Source: Halomicrobium sp. LC1Hm
Lineage (GTDB): Archaea; Halobacteriota; Halobacteria; Halobacteriales; Haloarculaceae
Reading direction: 5' to 3'
NCBI RefSeq assembly: GCF_009617995.1
Contig: NZ_CP044129.1
Coordinates: 620,001 to 684,000, forward strand
Length of the DNA: 64,000 nucleotides
The notes below the pieces were generated by a model that saw only the letters and a program-made list of their open reading frames with translations, ran no database searches and was not told the DNA's origin. The position numbers and the translations under genes are program-made. Shown in pieces: positions 44,098 to 51,831 of this stretch (position 1 is its first letter; every line of letters starts with the position of its first letter).

Positions 44098-45273
44098 TCA
44101 CCCGCGAGCGACGAACGCGCTCGCGAGTAGGTAGGCGTAGCCGACTGCCCCCGCGAGCACGGCCAGCCGTCCGACCGCGGTCGCGCCCGGCACGACCAGC
44201 CCCGCGAGCTGGCACAGCAGTCCGACGGCGAGAAGTGAGACACTGGCCAGCGCCGTCCGATCGTTCGAGCCCGGCCAGACGCCCACCGACGGGGGGTAGA
44301 ACTGCAGAGCCGCACCGACGATCGTCAGGCCCAGAAAGCCCACCAGCGCGAACTGGTAGTGCAGGGTCACCACGGCGGGGGCTCGCCCGACGAAGACGAG
44401 GTGTGTGGCCAGACCGACCGTGACGACGCCCGCGGCGACGCCCGCGAGGACGGCCCGCAGTCCGACCCGCCTGCGGTCCGAGCGGCGGTACAGCAGTCCG
44501 TAGGCGAGCGCGAAGCCCAGAATCGCGACCGCCTCGACGACAGCCCCGGCCACCAGGAGCGGGCCGCCGTCCAGCCCCGCCGCGAGGAGTGCGGGGCCGA
44601 CGCTGCCGGCACCGAGAACGACGAACACGAGCGCACGCGGGGGGTGTGCGACCAGAAACCGCGGGAACAGCCGGAAGCCGACGGCAAGCACCAGCAGCGC
44701 CGCCCCGCCCGCCCCCAGCAGGTGTGAGATCCGCGCCGGGACGCCGCCCAGCGGCGCTGGGAGCCCGACCGCACCCGCGAACAGCGCGTAGCTCCCGACC
44801 GACAGATAGCCCGCGACGAGCGGGACGGCGGCGTTGCTGACGCGATCGATCGGTCGCCGGTCGGACTGGTGGTCGCCGGTGGCGGTCGCTGCGCCCGAGC
44901 GGTTGTCCCGGACGGTCCACCCGAGTGCGCCGAGCCAGACGAGAACACCGGCGAACCACGCCACTGCGCCGACTGTCGACACGACGCCGGGGACGCCCGG
45001 CCGTGTTCCGACTGCCAGCGCGACGACACCGACGACGGACAGGGGAAACTGAACGGCCGGCGCTCGCGGCGTCGCCAGCGTCCGGTCGAAGTACGACGGG
45101 ACCAGCGCGTAGGACTTCCCGAAGACGGTGTGCAAGACGAAGCCGTACAGCAACAGGACGACCGCCAGCCGTCGTCCGACACCGAGGGGCGCGAGGACTG
45201 CCCAGGCGACGAGAGCGGCCGCGCCTGCCCCGACGAACCGCCGCGACCACCGCGAGACCCGTGGTGGCGACAT
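44098..45273 (-). CDS. Polytopic membrane protein, possibly NnrS/heme-copper-oxidase-like
   Basis: A 391-residue protein with about eleven hydrophobic helices. Segments such as LLLYGFVLHTVFGKSYALVPSYFDR, VPARISHLLGAGGAALLVLAVGF and VVTLHYQFALVGFLGLTIVG contain histidines inside or next to helices, which is reminiscent of heme- or metal-binding membrane proteins such as NnrS or oxidase subunit I relatives. No firm family call is possible. The start at 45273 is chosen because the ORF's upstream codons run into a non-coding inverted-repeat region. It is convergent with the HTH-10 gene (20 bp). Confidence 0.7.
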   Translation of the reverse strand: MSPPRVSRWSRRFVGAGAAALVAWAVLAPLGVGRRLAVVLLLYGFVLHTVFGKSYALVPSYFDRTLATPRAPAVQFPLSVVGVVALAVGTRPGVPGVVSTVGAVAWFAGVLVWLGALGWTVRDNRSGAATATGDHQSDRRPIDRVSNAAVPLVAGYLSVGSYALFAGAVGLPAPLGGVPARISHLLGAGGAALLVLAVGFRLFPRFLVAHPPRALVFVVLGAGSVGPALLAAGLDGGPLLVAGAVVEAVAILGFALAYGLLYRRSDRRRVGLRAVLAGVAAGVVTVGLATHLVFVGRAPAVVTLHYQFALVGFLGLTIVGAALQFYPPSVGVWPGSNDRTALASVSLLAVGLLCQLAGLVVPGATAVGRLAVLAGAVGYAYLLASAFVARG

Positions 45274-45613
45274 CGTCGAAGGGACGCCCGCCGTCGGCCT
45301 AAAGCTACGGGCGAACGATTTGGGGGCGTTCGGATAAGAGATTGGCCGAAGCAACTGGAGAGCACCGAAAGCCCTCGTGCAGTTGCGGTCCCGCGACTCC
45401 ACTCGCCCTTTCATCTGCCAGGATTCAGACGGGGAGACAGCCGACTCCTGGCGGATGAAAGGGCGAGGCGCGGTCCGGGGTTCTGCGGCGGCACTATCCG
45501 AACACAGTGAGGATATCTGCCACAGAACCCCGGAGCGGGCCGAGGGCTTTCGGTGTCTACAAGTCAGAAAGCGAAGCGGCTTATCTGAACACGATCAACA
45601 ACTGAGACAATAG
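45274..45613. other. Intergenic region containing a large nested inverted-repeat element
   Basis: 340 bp between the start of the polytopic membrane protein and the stop of the SHOCT gene. No convincing coding frame. The region is dominated by the 263-bp structured element at 45328-45590. Any leader of the membrane-protein mRNA would pass through it on the minus strand. Confidence 0.75.
45328..45590. repeat. 263-bp element of nested inverted repeats (MITE-like DNA or structured RNA)
   Basis: The outer pair is GTTCGGATAAG (45328-45338) with CTTATCTGAAC (45580-45590), 10 of 11 matching. The middle pair is CCGAAAGCCCTCG (45365-45377) with CGAGGGCTTTCGG (45541-45553), perfect. Inner stem one is CTCGCCCTTTCATC (45402-45415) with GATGAAAGGGCGAG (45454-45467), extended by TGCCAGGA/TCCTGGCG. 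Inner stem two is CCGGGGTTCTG (45475-45485) with CAGAACCCCGG (45523-45533). A GCAACTG/CAGTTGC pair is an alternative fold. It could be a MITE or a non-coding RNA. RNase P and SRP RNA motifs were looked for and not seen. Confidence 0.65.
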
Positions 45614-46036
45614 CTACTCCAGTTCTCGCTCGCGCTCCTGGCTTGCCCGTTCGCGGTGCTCTTCGACGTCTTCGAGCGTCTCGGTCTCCAGCAGCCGGTC
45701 GAGCTTGCGCTCGAACTGCTCGTCGGTGAGTTCGCCTTCGGCGTAGCGACGGCGCAGCGCCGCCAGGGCCGTCTCGTCGGTCCGCTCGGGCTCTGGCTCC
45801 TCTGTCGTCTCGGTGGGCGAACTATCGGCCAACTCACCGGTCCACGCTTCGCGCTCGTCTTCGTCGCCCAACAGGGTCGCGGTCAGTGGAATAAACACGG
45901 CGTATCCGACGATCAGCGCCGGGAGCCACCACTCCTGGCCGGTGAACAGACCGAACATCCAGATCCCGGTCACCAGCATGGAGACGATCCCGGTGGCGTT
46001 CTCCCGGGCGCGATCGATCGGGGTCTCCTCGCTCAT
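45614..46036 (-). CDS. Membrane protein with C-terminal SHOCT domain
   Basis: A 140-residue protein. Two membrane helices are at about 17-35 (IVSMLVTGIWMFGLFTG) and 38-56 (LPALIVGYAVFIPLTAT). An acidic linker follows, then a SHOCT motif ALAALRRRYAEGELTDEQFERKLDRLLE (about 93-118) and a charged tail. SHOCT is a short helical domain common on bacterial and archaeal membrane-associated proteins, often for oligomerisation. Function is unknown. Confidence 0.85.
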   Translation of the reverse strand: MSEETPIDRARENATGIVSMLVTGIWMFGLFTGQEWWLPALIVGYAVFIPLTATLLGDEDEREAWTGELADSSPTETTEEPEPERTDETALAALRRRYAEGELTDEQFERKLDRLLETETLEDVEEHRERASQERERELE

Positions 46037-46079
46037 TGGTCGTGGTTCTCGGGAGACGGTTATAATGGTGGCGAGAGCG

Positions 46080-46580
46080 TCACTCGTCGCTGGACAGGGG
46101 CTCGATCGGGACCCCGCCGACGCGCTCGCCCGGCGCTACGTCGCGGTTGACGAACGAGTGGGCGGCGACCGTCGCACCGTCGCCGATCGTCACGCCCGGC
46201 CGCGTCGAGGAGCCGTGTCCCAGGGTCACGTCGTCGCCGATCTCGACGGGCCCGACGTGCCACTCGTCGGTGTAGCCCTCGTGGGTGAGCAGTTTCGTGC
46301 CCCAACCGATCAGCGACCCCTCGCCGATCGTGATCCGCTCTGGAAAGAACGGGTCGACGACGACGGCCGGCGCGAGCACGGAGTCCGCCCCGATCTCGAC
46401 GCCGAAGGCCCGATAGACCGGGTTCTTGACGATCGGCGGCAGGTGTTTACACAGTTCGAAGACGTAATACGTCAGGCCGAACCGGATCGGGTTCCGTATC
46501 TGGTACCAGCCGGCGGCCGGTACGTCGCGGACTTCGACGCTGTCGTCGACGGTCGACCGCTTCGCTTCGCGTCCGTCCAT
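46080..46580 (-). CDS. Left-handed beta-helix acyltransferase (hexapeptide family)
   Basis: A 166-residue protein. After an N-terminal stretch (VPAAGWYQIRNPIRFGLTYYVFELCKHL) it shows hexapeptide repeats: IGADSVLAPAVVVDPFFPERITIGEGSLIGWG, then VGPVEIGDDVTLGHGSSTRPGVTIGDGATVAAHS. These build a trimeric LbH transferase, probably adding acetyl or another acyl group from CoA to a sugar or similar. The start at 46580 is chosen because the first codons after the longer ATG (46658) look non-coding. Confidence 0.85.
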   Translation of the reverse strand: MDGREAKRSTVDDSVEVRDVPAAGWYQIRNPIRFGLTYYVFELCKHLPPIVKNPVYRAFGVEIGADSVLAPAVVVDPFFPERITIGEGSLIGWGTKLLTHEGYTDEWHVGPVEIGDDVTLGHGSSTRPGVTIGDGATVAAHSFVNRDVAPGERVGGVPIEPLSSDE

Positions 46581-46674
46581 GCCGGGACGTAAGGTGGAGA
46601 CCGATAAGTCGGTTCCCTCCGTCCTCGTGGGCTCGCTACTGGACCGCGACCGGGGCATCTGGTACGTCCCGTGA

Positions 46675-47358
46675 CTACGGCAGCGTAAACGGCTGCCAGC
46701 CGTCCGGCTGGTCGCGCAGGCCGCGCACGCGCACCTCGCCGTCGGCGTCGCTCGACTCCGGTTCCCGGACTTCGATCCGCCCGTCGGCCACCTGACTGAT
46801 CGTGTTGACCGTCTTCGTGTCGTGGGTCGTCGGGTCGATCGAGAACAGCCCCAGTCCGTCGGCGCTGTCGATTCGACCAGAGAGCGTCTGGACGAACCGG
46901 AACAGCGCCCGCATGTCGACGTACATCGACAGCGACGAGAGGCTGACCAGCCCGGTCCGGACGCGGCCGTCGACGGCGTCGGCGTACAGCGACTCGTACA
47001 GCGCCGAGAAGCGCATCCCGATGCCGGTGAGGTCGCTCTGGGTCGAGATCGACCGGACCCTGAGATCGAACTGTGACTCTGCGAGGTCCTGGCCGGTACA
47101 GTCGATGACGCCCGCCCGGTCGGTGTCGAACGACGGGTGGAGTCGACGGCAGCTGTCGAGCAGCTTCTCGCAGCTCTGGTTGGTCGAGACGAACAGCATG
47201 CCGTCGCCCGTCTCCGTCCCGTTGGCGACCATCGAGCGGACGAGATCCTCGGCGCGGCTCAGTGCCGGCCCGGCGACCAGCACAGTCGAACCCGCCTCGA
47301 TCGGTTCGATCGGGACGCCGTCGCCGAACTCGTAGACGCCGTCGGTTCCGCCGCTCAT
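46675..47358 (-). CDS. RecA-like signalling protein with degenerate P-loop (DUF7504-like)
   Basis: A 227-residue KaiC/RecA-like fold. The Walker A region VLVAGPALSRAEDLVRSM lacks the usual GKT/S, so ATP binding is doubtful. The order DGMLFVSTNQSCEKLLDSCRR, then VIDCTGQ, then RTGLVSLSSLSMYVDMRALFRFVQTL follows the RecA-like pattern of KaiC relatives. It resembles the haloarchaeal DUF7504 family. Its start overlaps the stop of the receiver-GAF gene by 4 bp (47355-47358), so they are coupled and presumably act together in signalling. Confidence 0.75.
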   Translation of the reverse strand: MSGGTDGVYEFGDGVPIEPIEAGSTVLVAGPALSRAEDLVRSMVANGTETGDGMLFVSTNQSCEKLLDSCRRLHPSFDTDRAGVIDCTGQDLAESQFDLRVRSISTQSDLTGIGMRFSALYESLYADAVDGRVRTGLVSLSSLSMYVDMRALFRFVQTLSGRIDSADGLGLFSIDPTTHDTKTVNTISQVADGRIEVREPESSDADGEVRVRGLRDQPDGWQPFTLP

Positions 47359-48275
47359 GGGTCTCCTCCGTCGGTCTCGACGCCGTCGTCCAGCCGAGCG
47401 TGGAGTTCGATCACGTCCATGGCGACGGCCGCCAGGTCGCGGAGGTACGCTTCGTCGGCCGCCGAGAACGAACGCGGCTCGTCGTCGTAGACACACAGCG
47501 GCCCGATCACGAGCCCGCTCCTGGTCACGAGGTTCGCGCCCAGGTACGCCCGGATCCCCATGTCCAGGAGCGTGTCGCTGCGGGACTCGAAGCGCGGGTC
47601 CTCGGTCACGTCCTCGACGGCGAGCACGTCGTCGTCTTCGACGATCGTGAACGTACAGATCGAGTCCTGCCGGTCCATCGTGTCCCACTCGTTGGCCCCG
47701 CCGTAGCAGGCCAGAAAGTCCTGGCTGTGCTCGCTGATGATGTTGATCGAAGCGCGATCGACCGAGAAGTGCGTGGCCGCCAGGTCGGTGATCCGGTCCA
47801 GGGAGTCAAGCAGTGCCCGGTCGTCGAGATCGTACGACTGGAGGGTCGCCAGCCGCTCGCGTTCGTTCTGTGGCAGCGGGTAGGAGGCCTGTGCCTTGCC
47901 CTCCACGGTCGTCTGGAGCAGTCTGGCCAGCCGTTCGGTCCCGAACACCGAGCCCTTGCCGACGTACTCGGTGATGGTCCCGCGCAGTTCGTCGGTGCCG
48001 ATGGCGTCCGGGGCGGCGTCGGTGTAGAGGATACACCCCGCGTCGGGCGCGGTGTCACGGACCGCGGTGACCAGTTCCAGACCCGTGCCGTCGGCCAGGT
48101 CGTACTCCGTGACGACGGCGGCCAGATCGGTCGAGACGACTGCTTTCGCGTCGTCGAGGGTCGCCGCGGTCTCGAAGACCGGATCGAACTCCGTGAGCTC
48201 GGTTCGGAGCTGTTCGACCGTGTCCTCGCGGGCGTCCTCGTCGGGATCGACACAGAGGATGCGATGAGACGGCAT
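47355..48275 (-). CDS. Receiver-like/GAF two-domain signalling protein
   Basis: A 306-residue protein. The receiver-like domain (1-125) opens HRILCVDPDED but has Glu57 in VVTEYDLADG in place of the phospho-acceptor Asp. A GAF domain (about 145-290) follows: ASINIISEHSQDFLACYGGANEWDTMDRQDSICTF, ending LVIGPLCVYDDEPRSF. There is no kinase or output domain of its own; the downstream coupled RecA-like protein may be the partner. The start at 48275 opens the first receiver strand. Confidence 0.85.
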   Translation of the reverse strand: MPSHRILCVDPDEDAREDTVEQLRTELTEFDPVFETAATLDDAKAVVSTDLAAVVTEYDLADGTGLELVTAVRDTAPDAGCILYTDAAPDAIGTDELRGTITEYVGKGSVFGTERLARLLQTTVEGKAQASYPLPQNERERLATLQSYDLDDRALLDSLDRITDLAATHFSVDRASINIISEHSQDFLACYGGANEWDTMDRQDSICTFTIVEDDDVLAVEDVTEDPRFESRSDTLLDMGIRAYLGANLVTRSGLVIGPLCVYDDEPRSFSAADEAYLRDLAAVAMDVIELHARLDDGVETDGGDP

Positions 48276-48348
48276 GCTGTTGGCTACACCGTCTGCCACG
48301 AGCGGCATGTACGTACTGGCCGAAGTATCAACAGCGAAAACGGGGGTG

Positions 48349-49950
48349 CTACTCCGTGCCAAGCACCGCGTCGAGCGTCGCGTCGTCGACGTGGCGGCCC
48401 TCCCGGCCCGCCGTGTAGGTCTTGGCGACGGCGATGGCCCGCCCGGTCCGGGAGTCGCCCAGATCCGGCGAGAGCTCCGACTCCAGCAAGTCGGTCGTCC
48501 ACGAGCACTCCTCGTAGTCGATCTCACCCGCGACGAGGCCCAGACACAGCGAGACGACGATGTCGTTCATCGCGTCGGTGACGAACGCGGGGGTCGCTCC
48601 GCTGATCGCCCCCAGTCGCTCTACGTCGACCTGTGTCCCGTTGACCGTCGCAGCGAACACGACCGAGCCGGCGGCCAGCTCGGCGGCCGTGTAGTCGCTG
48701 TCCGGTTCGTCGGCCGCGTACCGTTCGAGCGTCCGCCGACTCTCCTCGGCGACGGCGTCGGAGAGTTCGAGTTCGGCGACGAGATCCGAGACGACCTCCT
48801 CCGGGCTGGGGCTGGGGATGTCCGCGTCGATCGCCTCGTCCAGCGCGCCCAGCGTCTGCACGACGGCGCGGGTCTCGACGGATCGGCGGGCGGCCACGTC
48901 CCCGACGTCGGTGTCGGCCTCGTTCAGCCGCAGCCCCGCGACGAGTGTCGCCCCCGCCAGCTCGGTCGCGTTCGACACGTCGACCTCGCCGACGGCGTCG
49001 CCCACCATCCCGCGAGCGAGCAGGCGCGTCGGCGCGTCGACGCCGAGCTCCTCGACCAGCGCGTCGATCTCGTCTTCGACCGCCTGGACGGTCACGTCGG
49101 GCTCTCCCTCTGTCTCCGCGGTCTCGGGCTCGTCGTCCGTGTCCGCCGCTGTCGGCGTAGCGGGAGTCTCGCCGTCCGTGTCTCCCCCCGTCGGCCCAGA
49201 CGGGGTTTCGGGATCGCCGACCTCGTCGGGCTCCGAAGCCGACTGCTCCTCGGCTTCGCCAGCGCCGTCGGTGGCCGTCGCCGTTTCGGCCGGCTGGGCC
49301 ACCTCTCCCTCCGTTTCGGCGTTCATCTGGTAGCGCTCGTCTTGCAGTCGATCGCCGAGCAGGCGTTTGAGCGCCTCCGCGCGGTTCTCGATCGCCACGC
49401 GGCTGGTCTTCGAGGCCCCGCTAAGGACGTTCTGTACGTCCTCCGCGTCGTGGCCGTTGACCAGCGCCGCCAGCGACAGCGCACCCCCGGCGGTCGCCCC
49501 CGGCGAGCGCCCGTTCGCGATCACCTCCGGATTCAGCTCGAAGGCGTCGAGCAGAATCCGGTGTGCCACGTCGACCAGCGAGTCGGGCATCTCGACGGCC
49601 AGGCCCAGGCGGTCGGCGAGCGCCTGGGGCTTGGGCGGGACCTCGTCGACGTCGAGGTAGACGCTCGCGGTGTCGAGTCGCTGCTCCGTGATCGTGATCT
49701 CCCGGTCGTCGAGCAGCTCTGACCACGCGCTCGCGACCGTGTCCTCGTCGACCGGGAGCCCGTCCTCGCGAGCCGACAGGACCAGTGCCGCCGCCAGGAA
49801 GTCGTCGATGTTCTCCTCGTCGATCTCGGGCTTGTTGCGCAGCTGTCCCAGCCGGACCTGGGTGATCTGTAACGTCTCTTTCGGTATCTGGAGCTGCTCG
49901 CAGACGCGGAGCAACCGATCCTCGACGCCGTCTCCTGCACTACTTGCCAT
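48349..49950 (-). CDS. Large protein with four cyclin-box-like repeats (TFB-related fold), no zinc ribbon
   Basis: A 533-residue acidic protein starting MASSAGDGVEDRLLR. A TATA-like AAAAGTTAAG on this strand is about 27 nt upstream, which supports the start. Segments comparable to TFB/TFIIB cyclin boxes appear four times: around 10-80, around 95-190 with GRSPGATAGGALSLAALVNG, around 285-360 (ATELAGATLVAGLRL), and around 390-480 (YTAAELAAGSVVFAATVNG). Residues about 205-270 form an acidic Asp/Glu/Thr-rich linker splitting the two pairs. No N-terminal zinc ribbon is present. It could be a diverged basal-transcription protein or another cyclin-fold adaptor. Confidence 0.6.
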   Translation of the reverse strand: MASSAGDGVEDRLLRVCEQLQIPKETLQITQVRLGQLRNKPEIDEENIDDFLAAALVLSAREDGLPVDEDTVASAWSELLDDREITITEQRLDTASVYLDVDEVPPKPQALADRLGLAVEMPDSLVDVAHRILLDAFELNPEVIANGRSPGATAGGALSLAALVNGHDAEDVQNVLSGASKTSRVAIENRAEALKRLLGDRLQDERYQMNAETEGEVAQPAETATATDGAGEAEEQSASEPDEVGDPETPSGPTGGDTDGETPATPTAADTDDEPETAETEGEPDVTVQAVEDEIDALVEELGVDAPTRLLARGMVGDAVGEVDVSNATELAGATLVAGLRLNEADTDVGDVAARRSVETRAVVQTLGALDEAIDADIPSPSPEEVVSDLVAELELSDAVAEESRRTLERYAADEPDSDYTAAELAAGSVVFAATVNGTQVDVERLGAISGATPAFVTDAMNDIVVSLCLGLVAGEIDYEECSWTTDLLESELSPDLGDSRTGRAIAVAKTYTAGREGRHVDDATLDAVLGTE

Positions 49951-50056
49951 AGTGCAGTCGTTCACGCTTCACTGTCTTAACTTTTGGATGCTCGAAACAC
50001 CGATTGGAGCCGTCGCGGGACCGTCGCCGTCCCGAGGTGGCGAGAGACAGCCGCCC

Positions 50057-50893
50057 TCACCGCTCGTCGGCGGGCCCGAGGCCGGGGATGGCGACGGCCG
50101 CTTCGAGTCGATCCATCGCCAGCGCGGTCGTCAACACCAGCGCGAGATACAGCACTGCCACGACGGCGTAGGTGTCCGTGACACGGAAGCTATCGGCGGC
50201 GATGATCCGGGCCTGCCGGAACAGTTCGGGCACGGTGATGAACGCGGCCAGCGAGGAGTACTTGATGAGATAGACGAACTCGTTGGTCCAGCCGGGGATC
50301 GCGTAGCGCAGTCCCTGTGGCAGGACGACGTGGCGGATCCCCGCCGCCTTCGAGAGGCCGATCGACCGGGCGGCCACGAGCTGTCCGCTGTCGACCGACT
50401 GGAGCGCCCCCCGGATGTACTCGGCCTGGTAGGCCGAGGAGTTGATCGTGAAGCCGACGATCGCCACGAAGACGGCCGCCCGTGGCACGGCCCCCTCGCC
50501 GACGAACCCGAGCCCCTCGATCTCCGCTGCCAGGGGGAGCCCGTAGTACAGCAAGAACAGCTGGGCGAGCAGCGGCGTCCCGCGGATGAGCTCCGTGTAC
50601 GCGAGCGAGACGGTGCCGACGATCCGCCCGCCGTAGACCCGCGCGACCGAGAGCGGGACGGCGATCGCCAGTCCCAGCACCATCGACGCGAGCGTCAGGT
50701 ACACCGTGATGAAGGCACCGGCGGCCATCGCCGGCCCGCCCTCGATGGCGAAGGCCGTCAGTTCGAACGGCCAGGCGAGCCACTCCGCGAGGAGTCCGAG
50801 CGGCCCCAGATCGGCACCGACGGCGGTCAGGGTCTCGGCGGCGTTCGCGAACGGTGTCGGCCTCGCCCTCGCCCGTGGTGCCGCCCTGGGCAC
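50057..50893 (-). pseudogene. Amino-acid ABC transporter permease, 5' end merged with a truncated binding-protein gene
   Basis: A 278-codon frame encoding a HisM/GlnP-type permease: GAFITVYLTLASMVLGLAIAVPLSVARV, IRGTPLLAQLFLLYYGLP (the EAA-side loop), AYQAEYIRGALQSVDSGQLVAARSIGLS and VPELFRQARIIAADSF. About the first 15 codons (MPRAAPRARARPTPF) are read from the binding-protein gene in another frame, so the original start is lost and the 5' end is uncertain. No ATP-binding subunit is nearby; the next gene on this strand is the cyclin-box protein. The locus looks inactive or reduced. Confidence 0.75.
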
Positions 50894-51335
50894 CGACGCG
50901 GACGCCTTCGAGATCCTCGACAGACGCCGGCTGGAACTCGCCGCCTTCCTGGACGAGGACGGCCTGGCTGGACTCCCAGTAGGGGTCGGTGAAGGCGATC
51001 TGCTCCTGGCGGTCCGGGCCGATCGTCATGCCGGCGGCGATCAGGTCGATGTCGCCGTCCAGCACCGACGGGATCAGCGACTCGAAGGCGATGTCCTGCC
51101 ACTCGCCGACCTCGTAGCCGGCCCGGTCGATGACCGTCTCGGCCAGTTCGATGTCGAAGCCGACCAGTTCGCCGTCCTCGGTGTACTCGAACGGCGGGAA
51201 TCCGGAGTTCGTTCCGGGGACGATCGTCTCCGTGTCCTCTTCGCTACTCGAACAGCCGGCGATCGCTGTCGTGGCCCCGAGGGCCCCGACAGTCTTCATG
51301 TACGCCCGCCGATCCATACTGTACGTACGAGCCAT
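50850..51335 (-). pseudogene. Amino-acid ABC transporter substrate-binding lipoprotein, truncated
   Basis: The frame from 51335 (or 51317) shows a twin-arginine lipoprotein signal DRRAYMKTVGALGATTAIAGC and a periplasmic-binding-protein N-lobe: PPFEYTEDGELVGFDIELAETV, SLIPSVLDGDIDLIAAGMTI, and FQPASVEDLEGVRVGAQGGT. At about 50850, after TTGEGEADTV, the similarity stops at about 160 residues, where family members have about 260. The DNA then continues as permease in a different frame. About 100 residues have been deleted together with the gene boundary. Tat export to the outside would be expected if intact. Confidence 0.75.
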
Positions 51336-51350
51336 ACCGATTGATCGGTA
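51335..51350. promoter_or_regulatory. Inverted repeat upstream of the binding-protein start
   Basis: TACCGATTGATCGGTA is two perfect 7-bp arms with a 2-bp spacer, overlapping the first base of the ATG at 51333-51335. It is a candidate operator for the ABC locus, and a leftover if the locus is dead. Confidence 0.4.
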
Positions 51351-51481
51351 GAGCCACTGTTGAACGTTTCGGGCCTGTTCTGGATGGTCTATCATGCCGA
51401 CGGCGGGGATCGGGATTTTTCGAAGCCGGGCGAGGTCGTAAGATCCGAACCGCCACTGGCCGGCGTCGCCGTCCGGTCGTC

Positions 51482-51561
51482 ATACTGCCGGCTGTCACTT
51501 CGTGAGGATTTTCGCCACCCCGGGGTGGCGAAATCGTTCACAGATGTACAGCCGGTAGTAT
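51482..51561. repeat. Nested palindromic element, copy E (subfamily I, inverted relative to B)
   Basis: An 80-bp copy: ends ATACTGCCGGCTGT and ACAGCCGGTAGTAT. The core TTCGCCACCCC / GGGGTGGCGAA is identical to copy B. Its right arm, reversed, matches copy B's left arm (CATCTGTGAACGATTTCG), so it is in the opposite orientation. It lies in a divergent promoter region. Confidence 0.85.
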
Positions 51562-51800
51562 CACAACCCCGCGTTCGACGGTCCCGAACTGGTCCGTCCA
51601 ATGGTCGGACGGAACGCCGTCGATCACCGAGACGGGCGGTGGCACGCACGTCGAAATGACGCCCCAGCGAGCGAACGACGCTTTCGGGAGTACAGTCGTT
51701 GCCGTTTCGACCGCCGCCGGAACGCCACGGAGCGTGCCGCCGAGTGCCCGGACGACCGGACGACGACTGTCGAAACTGACTGACTGCGACCACGGGGTAC

Positions 51801-51808
51801 CTTTATCC
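51801..51808 (+). promoter_or_regulatory. TATA box for the TrkA-like gene
   Basis: CTTTATCC is centred about 28 nt before the ATG at 51832, predicting a leaderless transcript. Confidence 0.55.
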
Positions 51809-51831
51809 ACCCCCGACTCGTAAGCATTACC

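Larger units (their letters stand above)
51351..51831. other. Intergenic region with one palindromic repeat
   Basis: About 480 bp between the ABC remnant and trkA-like gene. The only clear structures are repeat copy E (51482-51561) and a TATA box (51801). A minus-strand frame over 51562-51780 (reading FARWGVISTCVPPPVSVIDGV) has some protein-like character but no start codon, so it is not called. Confidence 0.7.

Noticed and set aside
45328..45590. RNase P RNA or SRP RNA as an explanation for the structured spacer
   Set aside because: The CAGAACCCCGG stretch recalls the 3' part of RNase P RNA, but the GGAAAGTCC-type P4 partner and other universal bases are missing on both strands. SRP Alu and S-domain motifs are also absent.
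51562..51780. Minus-strand frame with FARWGVISTCVPPPVSVIDGV
   Set aside because: No start codon in the plausible part, and its 3' end runs into repeat copy E. It could be a gene remnant but cannot be supported.
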